Assembly (NCBI RefSeq): GCF_004348455.1
Contig: NZ_SMKA01000037.1
Span: 1-45,290 of the forward strand
Source of the DNA: Kribbella albertanoniae
Lineage (GTDB): Bacteria; Actinomycetota; Actinomycetes; Propionibacteriales; Kribbellaceae
Length of the DNA: 45,290 bases
Reading direction: 5' to 3'
Shown here in pieces: positions 1 through 8,260 of the stretch; position 1 is the stretch's first letter; the number at the start of each line of letters is the position of its first letter. The position numbers and the translations under genes were made by a program. Under the pieces are notes generated by a model that worked only from the letters and a program-made list of their open reading frames with translations, did no database searches and had not been told where the DNA came from.

Positions 1-294
1 CTCTTCCCCACCCCCGAGTCCTTCGTCCGCCGTACCGACCAAGGCCCCGAATCCCTCACCCAACTCCGCCGCCTGCTGGCCGAGGAGAAGCGCCAGGGCT
101 ACGCGTACGAAGAAGGCCACATCACCCCCGGCGTCTCCTCCGTAGCAGCCGCCGCCCTGGACCACGCCGGCCACCCAGCCGCCGCCATCTCCATCACCTT
201 CCGCACCGACACCCTGACCCCCGCCGACCGCCTCCACCTGACCCACCGCCTCCGCCAAGCCGCCAACGCCCTCACCCGCAGACTGCACGGCTGA
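1..294 (+). CDS. IclR-family transcriptional regulator, C-terminal part
   Basis: The window opens inside this gene; 97 codons are visible in frame 1 and end at TGA 292-294. The visible protein carries the hallmark of the IclR effector-binding (GAF-like) domain: a GYAYEEG stretch followed by TPGVSSVAAAALDHAG and an AAISITF strand, then a helical tail. IclR proteins are dimeric one-component regulators whose C-terminal domain binds a small organic acid. The N-terminal winged helix and the target genes lie outside the window, so the ligand cannot be guessed. The gene is convergent with the rpsN/rpmG pair and separated from it by a strong hairpin. The family call is good; nothing supports a more specific function. 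Confidence 0.8.
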   Translation, partial: LFPTPESFVRRTDQGPESLTQLRRLLAEEKRQGYAYEEGHITPGVSSVAAAALDHAGHPAAAISITFRTDTLTPADRLHLTHRLRQAANALTRRLHG

Positions 295-404
295 TCGGCG
301 TACCGACGGACGGGTAGAGGTGGATCGCTCGGCACCGTTGTAGGCGGGCGGACGGTCGTGGCGACCGCTCAACGGGGACCACTACCCGTTCTTCGGTACA
401 CGTA

Positions 405-449
405 CGACGGCCCTCCGCGAAGCCACCTGAGCTTTGCGGAGGGCCGTCG
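405..449. terminator. Bidirectional intrinsic terminator between IclR gene and rpsN
   Basis: CGACGGCCCTCCGC at 405-418 pairs perfectly with GCGGAGGGCCGTCG at 436-449 (14 bp, 17-nt loop). It lies between two convergent genes, so it can serve both. No clear U-run follows, as is common for actinobacterial terminators. Confidence 0.75.
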
Positions 450-491
450 GGACCCGGGGTGCGCGGCATCCACGTCGCGCGCCGCCGGGAA

Positions 492-797
492 TTACCAGGA
501 GGACTTGGTGATACCGGGGAGTTCGCCTCGGTGGGCCATGGTGCGGAAGCGGACTCGGGAGATGCCGGCTTTGCGGAGGAAGCCGCGGGGGCGGCCGTCG
601 GCGACGTCCCGGTTGCGGACGCGGATGGGGCTGGCGTCGCGGGGGAGCTTCTGGAGCTTGAGCTGGGCGGCGGTCCGCTCTTCGAAGGAGGAGGCGGGGG
701 CCGCGATGATGCGTTTGAGCTCGGCGCGACGGTCGGCGTACAGGGCGACGGTGCGTTTGCGCTGCTCGTTCTTCGCAATCTTGCTGGTCTTGGCCAT
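492..797 (-). CDS. rpsN: 30S ribosomal protein S14, zinc-independent paralog
   Basis: The 101-residue product matches the long, zinc-free form of S14: it starts [14 protein letters not shown] and ends with the S14 signature [33 protein letters not shown] (cited as landmarks; no cysteine occurs anywhere). The zinc-binding form is about 61 residues with two CXXC pairs. Both are missing here, so this is a C-minus paralog that can replace the zinc protein in the small-subunit head when zinc is scarce. It lies one base after rpmG and shares the Zur-box promoter at 1009-1023. Zur control is inferred from the box and from the known regulation of such paralogs in mycobacteria and Streptomyces. Confidence 0.95.
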   Translation of the reverse strand: MAKTSKIAKNEQRKRTVALYADRRAELKRIIAAPASSFEERTAAQLKLQKLPRDASPIRVRNRDVADGRPRGFLRKAGISRVRFRTMAHRGELPGITKSSW

Positions 798-798
798 C

Positions 799-966
799 TC
801 AGCGCTCCTCGCGGAAGTCGACGTGCTGGCGGAGCTTGGGGTCGTACTTGCGGATGACCAGCCGGTCGGGATTGTTCCGGCGGTTCTTCCGCGTTACATA
901 GGTGAAGCCGGTGCCCGCCGTGCTGCGGAGCTTGACGATCGGCCGGAGTTCGTTGTGCTTGGCCAT
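799..966 (-). CDS. rpmG: 50S ribosomal protein L33, zinc-independent paralog
   Basis: A 55-residue ORF starts at ATG 966 (complement) and stops at TGA 799-801. It begins [20 protein letters not shown], continues through [23 protein letters not shown] and ends REER, the L33 pattern. No cysteine is present, whereas the zinc form has two CXXC pairs. It is first in the leftward rpmG-rpsN operon, with 42 bp between its start and the Zur box. The expected role is replacement of zinc-bearing L33 in the 50S subunit under zinc limitation. The start is supported by the conserved MAKHN N-terminus and the AGGAAAGGAA purine-rich tract just upstream. Confidence 0.95.
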   Translation of the reverse strand: MAKHNELRPIVKLRSTAGTGFTYVTRKNRRNNPDRLVIRKYDPKLRQHVDFREER

Positions 967-1008
967 GCTGTTCCTTTCCTCAAGTACGGCACACAGTGTA
1001 CCTTGTAC

Positions 1009-1023
1009 TGGTAATCATTTTCA
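1009..1023. promoter_or_regulatory. Zur box shared by two divergent transcription units
   Basis: On the minus strand the site reads TGAAAATGATTACCA, two mismatches from the actinobacterial Zur palindrome TGAAAATGATTTTCA. It is the only AT-rich palindrome in the 74-bp gap between rpmG (starts 966) and mrf (starts 1041), and both flanking operons encode zinc-sparing ribosomal functions. Repression by zinc-loaded Zur, relieved on zinc depletion, is inferred from this match and context. Confidence 0.85.
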
Positions 1024-1040
1024 ATAAGGTGGGAGTGCGG

Positions 1041-2144
1041 ATGCTGCCGGTGACCCTGTTGACCGGTGCCGACGAGGAATTCCGAGGTGCCGTGGGTGCG
1101 AATCTGCTGGCCGCCGCGGGTTCCACCGGCGTCCTGATCGAGTACGACGTGAGCGATCTTCCGAGCGGTGAAGTCGTCCGGATCGCGCGGACGGCGGCCG
1201 GGGTGATCGATCAGGAGACGATCCGGATGGGGCACCCGTGTGTGTCGTGCGCGATGCGCGGGACGCTGGTGCAGTTGCTGATCAGCATCGCTGCCGTCGA
1301 CCGGTACGGCGTTGCGATCGTGTCGGTGCCCGGCGCCGGGGACACGCAGTCGCTGGCGGAGGAGATCGCCCGCGAGGACGAGCTCCGGGTCGATGCGGTG
1401 ATCACGGCGGTCAACAGCGCGACCGTGGTCGACGACCTGACCGGCGACGAGTTCATCCAGGATCGCGGGATCGCGACCGCCGCTGAGGACGGCCGGGTGA
1501 TCGCGGAGGTGATTGCGCGCCAGATCGAGTACGCGGATGCCGTCGTACTCAGCACTGAAGACGCCACCACGAAAGCACTGATCCAGGCGATCAACCCACA
1601 GGCCCGTGTCCAGACCACGCCGGCCGGGCTCCTCGCCGTGCGGCTGCACGATCCGGATGCGGCCGAGACCCGCACCGAGCCGGGCTCTATTACTGCGCCG
1701 CTGAACGACGACGGCGCCGTACAAACTCTCGTCTGGCAGTCCGAGCGCCCCTTCCACCCTGAGCGGCTCTACGAGGTGCTCGAGGATCTCGTGACCGGTA
1801 CGGCGCGCGGCCGCGGGACCGTCTGGATCGCGACCCAGCACCGCAATCGCCTGAGCTGGGACAGCTTCGGCACCAACATCTCCATCGGCGTACTGGGTCC
1901 GTGGCTCGCGGATCTGCCCGCTGATCGCTGGGCGGGCGTCGGCCAGCAGCACCAGGCCCGGTCGGCACTCGTTTGGCACCCCGAGTACGGCGACCGGGCG
2001 TCGTACCTCTCCATCACCGGCGTCGGTCTCGACACCCGGGAATTAACGGCACGCCTCGACGGTTGTGTCCTGCGTGCGGACGAAGCGGTTCATCCACTGA
2101 CCGACCCGTTCGCCCCTTATCTGGAAGGAAGTAGTGCAGCATGA
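1041..2144 (+). CDS. mrf: CobW/G3E-like ribosome hibernation recruitment factor (Mrf homologue)
   Basis: The 367-residue product has the CobW/COG0523 architecture: an N-terminal G3E-like domain, a cysteine motif HPCVSC near residue 70, and a C-terminal CobW domain (from about 235) with [14 protein letters not shown] and an IATQHRN stretch. The P-loop is degenerate: [14 protein letters not shown] replaces the usual GxxGxGKT, so GTP binding in the canonical way is doubtful. It sits between the Zur box and rpmE2. In mycobacteria, Mrf is encoded in the same kind of C-minus operon and recruits the hibernation factor Mpy to zinc-depleted ribosomes; that role is inferred here. ATG 1041 is preferred because AAGGTGGG precedes it at a good distance; upstream in-frame codons would run into the Zur box. 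The stop overlaps rpmE2 by 4 bp. Confidence 0.8.
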   Translation: MLPVTLLTGADEEFRGAVGANLLAAAGSTGVLIEYDVSDLPSGEVVRIARTAAGVIDQETIRMGHPCVSCAMRGTLVQLLISIAAVDRYGVAIVSVPGAGDTQSLAEEIAREDELRVDAVITAVNSATVVDDLTGDEFIQDRGIATAAEDGRVIAEVIARQIEYADAVVLSTEDATTKALIQAINPQARVQTTPAGLLAVRLHDPDAAETRTEPGSITAPLNDDGAVQTLVWQSERPFHPERLYEVLEDLVTGTARGRGTVWIATQHRNRLSWDSFGTNISIGVLGPWLADLPADRWAGVGQQHQARSALVWHPEYGDRASYLSITGVGLDTRELTARLDGCVLRADEAVHPLTDPFAPYLEGSSAA

Positions 2145-2386
2145 AGAAAGACATCCACCCCGACTACCGCCGGGTCGTCTTCCGGGACAAGTCCGGTAAC
2201 TTCAGCTTCCTCACGGGTTCGACCAGAGAGAGCAGCGAGACGATCGTCTGGACCGACGGGAACACCTATCCCGTCGTCGACGTGGAGATCTCGTCGGCCA
2301 GCCACCCGTTCTACACGGGTACGCAGCGCGTGATGGACACCCAGGGCCGCGTGGAGAAGTTCAAGAAGCGTTACGGCCAGCTGTAA
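2141..2386 (+). CDS. rpmE2: 50S ribosomal protein L31 type B, zinc-independent
   Basis: The 81-residue protein begins [14 protein letters not shown] and contains [23 protein letters not shown], the type B L31 signature. It has no cysteine, whereas type A L31 carries a CXXC zinc ribbon. It overlaps mrf by ATGA (2141-2144), implying translational coupling, and its promoter is the one carrying the Zur box. It would displace L31 type A during zinc starvation, releasing zinc. A hairpin 14 bp after the stop ends the unit. Confidence 0.96.
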   Translation: MKKDIHPDYRRVVFRDKSGNFSFLTGSTRESSETIVWTDGNTYPVVDVEISSASHPFYTGTQRVMDTQGRVEKFKKRYGQL

Positions 2387-2399
2387 CCACAAGCAGCGC

Positions 2400-2428
2400 G
2401 AGGGCTCACCGGGGCGGGTGGGCCCTTT
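2400..2428 (+). terminator. Intrinsic terminator after rpmE2
   Basis: GGGCTCACC at 2402-2410 pairs with GGTGGGCCC at 2417-2425 (one T-G wobble, 6-nt loop), followed by TTTCG. It is correctly placed just after the rpmE2 stop. Confidence 0.7.
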
Positions 2429-2519
2429 CGCTTTGTCCGGGCGGTGACGTCTCGGATCTCAGACATCGATCCGGGCGCGGCGCTTACTCGCGGGGCGTGG
2501 GCGGTCTCACACTGGGGCA

Positions 2520-3941
2520 ATGGAGCCGGTGGAGCTGTCCGGGGGTGGGTTGGCGCCGTTGGAGGCCGTCGCGTTGGCGCAGCGGCGGACTGCGGTGCGG
2601 CTGGGTGACGACGCGCGAAAGCGGATGCACGAGTCAGCCGTGGCGGTCGCCGAGGTGGCCAGCCGCCAGCCGGTCTACGGGCGGACGACCGGCGTCGGCG
2701 CCAACCGCGATGTGCTCACCGCCGACCCCGAACACGGCGCGCGCCTGCTCAGCTCACACTCGACGACCGGTACGACGTCGTACCCGAAGGACGTCATTCG
2801 GCTCGGCCTGCTGATCCGGGTCAACCAGTTGGCGGCCGGCGGCTCGGGTCTCGAACCGGCAGTCGCTGACGCGATCGTTGCCCTGCTCAACGATGACGTG
2901 CTGCCCGACCTGCATCGCGGCGGCGCGATCGGTACCGGCGACCTCGGCCCGCTCGCCGAGCTCGGCCTCGCCCTCGGCCCGGTCATCGACGGAACCAGCG
3001 CCCTGCCATTGCTGTCCAGCAACGCCATCACGTTGGCCGAGTGCTGCCTCGCGTACGTCGAGGCGGCCACCCTGATCAACGTCGTACCCCTGGTCGGCGC
3101 CCTCTCGCATGTCGCCCTGCGCGGCAATTCCGAGGTGTACGACGTCCGCGTGCACGAGGCCCGCCCGCAACCTGGGCAGGTCCGGGTGGCCCGCCGGATG
3201 CGCGGCCTGCTCGACGGGCTGCCGCTGCCGCCGGCGCGGATCCAGGACCCGTTCGGCCTCCGCGCGTTCGCCCAGGTCCTCGGCCCGGCCGTCGACCATG
3301 TGGATGCCCTAGGCAACAGTCTGCGGATCGACATCAACGCCTCCGCGGAGAACCCGCTGGTGGCCGGCGACACCGTGCTGCACAACGGCAACTGGCACGC
3401 GATGCCGATCGCCCTCGCGCTCGACTCACTCCGCCTCAGCCTGCACAGCGTCGCCACGCTCTCGACCTCTCGCGTCGCCAACCTGGTCGACCCGGACTTC
3501 ACCGGCCTCAGCCGCTTCCTCGCCAGCGGAGCCGAGGCCAGCTCCGGCGTGATGATGATCGAGTACGTCGCTCACGACGCTCTGGCCGCAGTCCGTTCCT
3601 CCGCCCAGCCGGCCACCCTCGGTACCGCCACCCTGTCCCGCGGCGCCGAGCACCACGCCAGCTTCGCCCCGCAGGCCGCCGTACTGACCGCCCAACTCCT
3701 GGACGCCCTCCGCGAAGTCATCGCCAGCGAACTCGTCACCGCGGTCCGCGCCATCCGCCTGGCCGGCCTCACCCCCGACGACCTGTCGCCTGCGGCCATC
3801 GCCCCCTGGCTGACCGACGCCCTGGCCGCCCTCCCCGACGACCTCACCGACCGCTCCCTCCGCGAGGACCTCGAAATAGCCCGAGGCATCCTCACCCAAT
3901 GGGGCGACCGCCAGGTCGAACACCCCGCGGAATCAGCCTAA
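2520..3941 (+). CDS. Aromatic amino acid lyase family protein lacking the canonical MIO triad
   Basis: The 473-residue product aligns by eye with histidine/phenylalanine ammonia-lyases: VYGRTTGVG with the catalytic-base Tyr53, GNSEVYD, AENPLVAGDTVLHNGNWHAMP and a C-terminal helical HHASFAPQA segment. Where the family has GASGDLAPLAH, forming the MIO electrophile from Ala-Ser-Gly, this protein has IGTGDLGPLAELG with Gly138-Thr139-Gly140. Either MIO forms from threonine in an unusual way, or the enzyme acts differently or is inactive. The flanking Asp141-Leu142 is retained. The start at ATG 2520 has only a weak upstream GGGG. Its 3' end overlaps the convergent oxidoreductase by 9 bp. No hut genes are adjacent, so a role in histidine degradation is not supported. 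Confidence 0.8.
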   Translation: MEPVELSGGGLAPLEAVALAQRRTAVRLGDDARKRMHESAVAVAEVASRQPVYGRTTGVGANRDVLTADPEHGARLLSSHSTTGTTSYPKDVIRLGLLIRVNQLAAGGSGLEPAVADAIVALLNDDVLPDLHRGGAIGTGDLGPLAELGLALGPVIDGTSALPLLSSNAITLAECCLAYVEAATLINVVPLVGALSHVALRGNSEVYDVRVHEARPQPGQVRVARRMRGLLDGLPLPPARIQDPFGLRAFAQVLGPAVDHVDALGNSLRIDINASAENPLVAGDTVLHNGNWHAMPIALALDSLRLSLHSVATLSTSRVANLVDPDFTGLSRFLASGAEASSGVMMIEYVAHDALAAVRSSAQPATLGTATLSRGAEHHASFAPQAAVLTAQLLDALREVIASELVTAVRAIRLAGLTPDDLSPAAIAPWLTDALAALPDDLTDRSLREDLEIARGILTQWGDRQVEHPAESA

Positions 3942-4910
3942 CTGGACCAGCATCTTCCCGGTGTTCTCGCCCCGCAGCATGGCCAGGAACGCGTCCACGG
4001 TCTGCTCAAAGCCGGCCACTACCGTCTCGTCCGAGACCACGGCACCGGACTGCAGCTGCGGTGTCAGGAACTCGATCAGCTCCGGCCGCAGATCCAGGTT
4101 GTTCCGGACCAGGAACCCCTCCAGCCGCAACTCCTTCTCGACCACCTCGAACAAGTTGTGCGGGGCAACAACACCGTCCCCGTTGTACGTCGACACCGCG
4201 CCGCACCACGCGATCCGCCCGCCCGGCTTCAGCACGTCGATCGCGGCCGCCAGATGCTCACCACCGACGTTGTCGAGATACGCGTCGATCCCGTCCGGCG
4301 CCGCCGCGGCCAGTTGATCCACCAGGGATCCCTCGCGATAGTTCAGGGCCACGTCGACCCCGACCTCGGACTCCAGCCACTTCGCCTTCACGGCTGACCC
4401 GGTGCTCCCGACGATCCGCCCGGCTCCGAGCAACCGCGCGATCCGGGCGGCCGCCGTACCGACTCCTCCTGCGGCCGCCGAGATGAACAGCGTCTCCCCC
4501 GGTTGCAGCTGCAGGATGCGCTTCAGACCGGTGTACGCGCTGAGCCCGGTGCCGCCGAGGATGCCCAGATGCGCGGACAGCGGTACGCCGGGCGCCAGGT
4601 CGATCCGGCGACTCGTCTCCGGCGTCACCACCGAGTGCGTCCGCCAGCCCTGGGTGTGGAACACGATCGTGCCCACCTCGTACGCCGGAGTCAGGCTCTG
4701 CACGACGCGGCCGAGCGCTCGGCCCTCGCCCGGTGCTCCGAGGGACCACAGGCCATCCATCATCTGCCGCATGTACGGGTCGACCGACAGCCACAGGTTC
4801 TCGACCAGCGCCGTACCGGGCACCAGTTCGAGGCCCGCGGAGGGGACGAGTTCGAAGTTCGAGGCAATCGGGAAGCCGGTCGGACGCGACACCAGGCGGA
4901 TCTCTCTCAT
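3933..4910 (-). CDS. Zinc-free MDR NADP-dependent oxidoreductase (CurA/PTGR-like)
   Basis: The 325-residue product belongs to the medium-chain reductases of the prostaglandin reductase/CurA type: the N-terminus REIRLVSRPTGFP leads to ENLWLSVDPYMRQMM, then GGTGLSAYTGL, the nucleotide-binding ISAAAGGVGTAAARIARLLGA, and FLVRNNL followed by a terminal GKMLVQLG. There are no zinc-ligand cysteines, as expected for this branch, which reduces alpha,beta-unsaturated ketones or aldehydes with NADPH. The substrate is unknown. It is divergent from the ArsR-type gene starting 57 bp away, which makes that protein its likely regulator. Its stop codon lies inside the last codons of the convergent lyase gene. 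Confidence 0.88.
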   Translation of the reverse strand: MREIRLVSRPTGFPIASNFELVPSAGLELVPGTALVENLWLSVDPYMRQMMDGLWSLGAPGEGRALGRVVQSLTPAYEVGTIVFHTQGWRTHSVVTPETSRRIDLAPGVPLSAHLGILGGTGLSAYTGLKRILQLQPGETLFISAAAGGVGTAAARIARLLGAGRIVGSTGSAVKAKWLESEVGVDVALNYREGSLVDQLAAAAPDGIDAYLDNVGGEHLAAAIDVLKPGGRIAWCGAVSTYNGDGVVAPHNLFEVVEKELRLEGFLVRNNLDLRPELIEFLTPQLQSGAVVSDETVVAGFEQTVDAFLAMLRGENTGKMLVQLG

Positions 4911-4966
4911 ACCGCAGAGCGAACGGCAACCAGCGAGCCCACGCCAGAAAGTTAGCCTATGCCTTA

Positions 4967-5950
4967 ATGATCACCTATCGGCTCAGCGTCGACGACCTCG
5001 CCGACATGCGCTTCGCCTGCTCGCCGCTGCTCGAAACGGCGACCAGCCTGTGGGCGCTGACCGAGCCGTCCGCCCATGTCCTGCACCTGCCCTGGATCCG
5101 CCGGACCAACGCCGTACTGGCCGACTGGCCGGACCGCGAACTACTGCTCGCGCTGGTAACTCCGCAGCTCTGGTGGATGCCGGACTTCCTCACCCCGCGC
5201 CCCTCCTCACCACTTCCCGACGTCCGCGACGAGCTGGCGCAGATCCGCCGCACGCCACCACGGCAAGCCGTCGCCGACGTGATTCGCGCGTACGGCGACC
5301 GCCCGCTTCCACTGGTCCTGGCGGACCTCTGCCGCACCCCGCGCCGGCTCCGCGACCGAATCTGTACGGCGTTCGCCACGTACTGGGAGCTGGCGATCGA
5401 ACCGCACTGGCCGCGGATGCGCACCTTGCTGGAAGCCGACATGGTCCACCGTGCCCGTCTCCTCGCGCGGGACGGTGCGGCCGCCGTACTGACCGGGCTG
5501 GACCCCAGCATCCAGTTCTCCAACGGCGTCCTGCGGATGCGGATCTCGTCGTACCAACTGGACTATGAGAGCGACGTTCGCGGACGCGGGTTCTGGCTGG
5601 TTCCGACGTTGTTCGCCAAGCACACGATCGCCCCGCTCGACCCCGACGGACCGCCGACCGCGGCGTACCCGGCCCGCGGAATCGGAACCCTCTGGGAGAC
5701 CCGGCCGGAGCCGACCCGGCGCGCGCTCGCCGATCTGCTCGGCACCCCGCGCGCCGATCTGCTGATGGAACTCGAAGCGCCGACGTCGACCGTCGAGCTC
5801 GCCCGGCGCCGCAATGTGAGCCCGAGCGCGATCTCCCAGCACCTCGCGACCCTGCACGCCAACGGCCTGGTCGCACGAGCCCGGGCCGGCCGCGTCGTCC
5901 TCTACACCCGCACCGAACTGGCCGACCGGCTGATTCACAACCGGTTGTAG
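4967..5950 (+). CDS. DUF5937-type/ArsR winged-helix transcriptional regulator
   Basis: The 327-residue protein starts MITYRLSVDDLADMRFACSPLLET, typical of the actinobacterial regulators with a long N-terminal DUF5937 region. It ends with an ArsR-type winged helix: TSTVELARRRNVSPSAISQHLATLHANGLVARARAGRVVLY, about residues 265-320. No metal-binding cysteines are seen, so sensing is probably by the large N-terminal domain. ATG 4967 is chosen because the family start MITYR is conserved; further upstream codons would run through the divergent promoter. The short gap to the oxidoreductase at 4910 suggests it controls that gene. It overlaps the convergent next gene by 16 bp. Confidence 0.85.
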   Translation: MITYRLSVDDLADMRFACSPLLETATSLWALTEPSAHVLHLPWIRRTNAVLADWPDRELLLALVTPQLWWMPDFLTPRPSSPLPDVRDELAQIRRTPPRQAVADVIRAYGDRPLPLVLADLCRTPRRLRDRICTAFATYWELAIEPHWPRMRTLLEADMVHRARLLARDGAAAVLTGLDPSIQFSNGVLRMRISSYQLDYESDVRGRGFWLVPTLFAKHTIAPLDPDGPPTAAYPARGIGTLWETRPEPTRRALADLLGTPRADLLMELEAPTSTVELARRRNVSPSAISQHLATLHANGLVARARAGRVVLYTRTELADRLIHNRL

Positions 5951-6777
5951 GCCTTCAGGGTGCGCAGTGCGGCAACGGAAACGATGCCGCGGTACTCAAG
6001 CGTGGCGGCCTGGCCTGGGGGTTCCCAGGTGATGGCCCAGCCGCCGTCGGGTTGCTGGTCGGCGATCAGGCGGTCCAGGTGGGCGCTCAGTTGGGCCTCG
6101 GTGAAGAGGGCGGCCCACGGGCTGTCCGGGGTCGGCGCGAGCTGCAAGGGCGTCACGCCGTACGTCGGATCGTCCGCATCTGCACGGTAGTGCGCCAGCT
6201 TGGGGAGCCAGTCGCGGATCCGCTCGAGGTCCACGTCGCCGGTGTGCTCCAGGAACTCCAGCGCCTCGTGCAGCGAGTGCGCGTCGGTCGGCAGACCGTC
6301 CCGCAACTGGGCGGCGCACCATGAGCCGGCCAACGAGCGCCACGGGTGCTCGACGCCGAGTTTGTGCAGCCGGCCGACGAGCCCGGCAGTCGGGTTGAGC
6401 CCGGGCTCGTAGGTCCACTCGCTCATGTGTGAGGCGCGCGGATAGTTCTCGATCACCGGCGATGCCATCGCTACCACTCCCTCCGGAGTGGCCACCGAGG
6501 CGAGCCAATCGACCGCCCGGCGGATCATCGCCTCGTCCCGGGCACCGGCCGCCAGCAGGATGTCGAACGCGGTCTCGACGTCGAGTCCGAGGCTGTCCGG
6601 ACACCGCTTGTCCGGTTCCAACCCGTGGCCGAAACCACCGTCCGCGTTCTGATAGCCACGCAGCGCGTCGACTACCCCAGACGCGTCGGCCCCGGCAAAG
6701 ACGGTGTCGAACAGCCGGTTCTCGACCAGCCGGGCCTCGCGCCGTACGAAATCACGACCTGCGGTGAAAATATCCAT
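5935..6777 (-). CDS. Prenyltransferase/squalene-cyclase-like alpha-toroid protein
   Basis: The 280-residue protein contains two QW-type repeats, YQNADGGFGHGLEP near residue 45 and DQQPDGGWAITWEPPG near residue 240, in a run of paired helices. This is the alpha-alpha toroid pattern of terpenoid cyclases and prenyltransferases. It is too short for a squalene cyclase, and the acidic DXDD motif is not seen, so enzymatic activity is uncertain. ATG 6775-6777 (complement) is chosen as start because the open frame upstream would overlap the methyltransferase gene. It follows that gene by 50 bp on the same strand and may be the last cistron of the kdp transcript. The stop lies inside the convergent regulator gene. 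Confidence 0.7.
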   Translation of the reverse strand: MDIFTAGRDFVRREARLVENRLFDTVFAGADASGVVDALRGYQNADGGFGHGLEPDKRCPDSLGLDVETAFDILLAAGARDEAMIRRAVDWLASVATPEGVVAMASPVIENYPRASHMSEWTYEPGLNPTAGLVGRLHKLGVEHPWRSLAGSWCAAQLRDGLPTDAHSLHEALEFLEHTGDVDLERIRDWLPKLAHYRADADDPTYGVTPLQLAPTPDSPWAALFTEAQLSAHLDRLIADQQPDGGWAITWEPPGQAATLEYRGIVSVAALRTLKAYNRL

Positions 6778-6827
6778 ACCGACAGGTTCCCGCAGGTATG
6801 CCCGGCTGTCTTGAACGAATCGGACGT

Positions 6828-7586
6828 TCAGCTCTCCGGCACCCAGCCGACGGCTTCGATCCAGAAGCGGGCGAGGAATCCACCAGGTTCCTCGGACCAC
6901 TTCTGCCAGGCCTGGTCCATCTCGTCGACCTCGGCGCCGGTGGCGATGTTGAGCTCGACGATCTTGTCGCGCTGCCCGGACATCAGGCTCGCCGTGAAAG
7001 TACCGACACCGGCGACCTCTTCCGGGGTGCCGTGGTGAACGACGCGGGCGTAGCTCTCGCACTCGACGAAGCCGGCCTCGACGAGCAGCGAACGCAACTG
7101 CTTGCCGACGAACGGCGACGTACCGGCCCGTAACCGGCGCATCACCTCGAAAGATGCCTCTAGCAACGGATTCGTCGGGTAGAGCAGTTGCCCGTCCCAG
7201 TCGGCGTCGACCAGACCGACGACCGCGCCCGGACGCGCTACCCGGCGTACTTCGTGCAGCACAGCGAGTGGATCAGGCAGGTGCTGCAGCATCGCACTGG
7301 AGAAGATCGCGTCGAAGGTGTTGTCCTCGAAAGGAAGTCCCTTCGTCACATCACCTTCCACCAAGGTGATCGAGTCTGCCCCTTCAGGCAGCCCGGGATG
7401 GAGATCGAAACCTGTCGTCGTCCCCGGATGCACTCGCTCGGCCAGTCCGACCGTGATGGATCCCGGCCCGCACCCGAGGTCGAGCAGGCTGATTCCCGGC
7501 CGCAAATGCCTTGTGAAGAAGGCTGCGTGGGTATCGGCGGTGCGTTTGGCGTAGTTGGCCCGGCGTGGGTCCCCCGTAGTAGTCAC
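6828..7586 (-). CDS. Class I SAM-dependent methyltransferase coupled to kdpE
   Basis: The 252-residue protein has motif I LLDLGCGPGSITVGLA (about residues 34-49), motif II FDLHPG, an acidic VEGDV and motif IV FDAIFSSAMLQHLPDP, in the order seen in UbiE/Methyltransf_11 proteins. The substrate cannot be predicted. The GTG start (7584-7586, complement) overlaps the kdpE stop by GTGA, so translation is probably coupled to the potassium regulator. That link is unusual and is discussed as a finding. Confidence 0.88.
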   Translation of the reverse strand: MTTTGDPRRANYAKRTADTHAAFFTRHLRPGISLLDLGCGPGSITVGLAERVHPGTTTGFDLHPGLPEGADSITLVEGDVTKGLPFEDNTFDAIFSSAMLQHLPDPLAVLHEVRRVARPGAVVGLVDADWDGQLLYPTNPLLEASFEVMRRLRAGTSPFVGKQLRSLLVEAGFVECESYARVVHHGTPEEVAGVGTFTASLMSGQRDKIVELNIATGAEVDEMDQAWQKWSEEPGGFLARFWIEAVGWVPES

Positions 7587-8260
7587 GGCTCGAAACGGTA
7601 GCCCATCCCGGGTTCGGTCAGCAGATGTTTTGGCCGCGCCGGATCAGCTTCGAGCTTGCGCCGCAGCTGGCCCATGTAGAAGCGAAGGTTTCCACTCGCG
7701 TTCTCGTATCCGGGTCCCCAGACCTCGGTCAGCAACTGGCGTTGCGCCATCAGCTTGCCGGGATGCCGGACCAGAACCTCGAGCAGATGCCATTCCGTCG
7801 GCGTCAGCCGGATGTCCTCACCGGTCTCGAGCGTGACCCGCTTCGCGGCCAGGTCCACGCGGATCCCACCGACAGTGACGACAGGTTCATCCTGAGCGAG
7901 ATTGCTTCGCCGCAGTACGGCGCGCATCCGCGCCAGCAACTCGTCGATTCCGAACGGCTTGGTGACGTAGTCGTCCGCCCCGGCATCCAGCGCCTCGACC
8001 TTGTCGGTCTGATCGGTGCGCCCGGACAGCACCAGGATCGGCGCCTCGGTCCACCCGCGCAGTCCACGGATCACGTCGACCCCGTCGAAGTCCGGCAGCC
8101 CGAGGTCCAGGATCACCAGCTCCGGCGGATGTTGCGCCGCCACCCGCAGCGCCGCCGTACCGGTGCCGGCCAGATGCACCTCGTACCCACGCGCCTTCAG
8201 GTTGATCTGCAACGCCCGCACGATCTGCGGTTCGTCGTCCACCACCAAAACCCTAGTCAT
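7583..8260 (-). CDS. kdpE: KdpE response regulator of potassium transport
   Basis: This is a 225-residue OmpR-class regulator. The receiver domain has Asp9-Asp10 and the phosphoacceptor Asp52 in LVILDLGLPDFDG, and a conserved KPFG lysine near 103. The C-terminal winged helix holds RLTPTEWHLLEVLVRHPGKLMAQRQLL and ends MGYRFEP, typical of KdpE. It acts with KdpD on kdpFABC transcription at low potassium or high osmolarity. It overlaps kdpD by 8 bp and the following methyltransferase by 4 bp. Identification is secure from sequence and operon position. Confidence 0.97.
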   Translation of the reverse strand: MTRVLVVDDEPQIVRALQINLKARGYEVHLAGTGTAALRVAAQHPPELVILDLGLPDFDGVDVIRGLRGWTEAPILVLSGRTDQTDKVEALDAGADDYVTKPFGIDELLARMRAVLRRSNLAQDEPVVTVGGIRVDLAAKRVTLETGEDIRLTPTEWHLLEVLVRHPGKLMAQRQLLTEVWGPGYENASGNLRFYMGQLRRKLEADPARPKHLLTEPGMGYRFEP

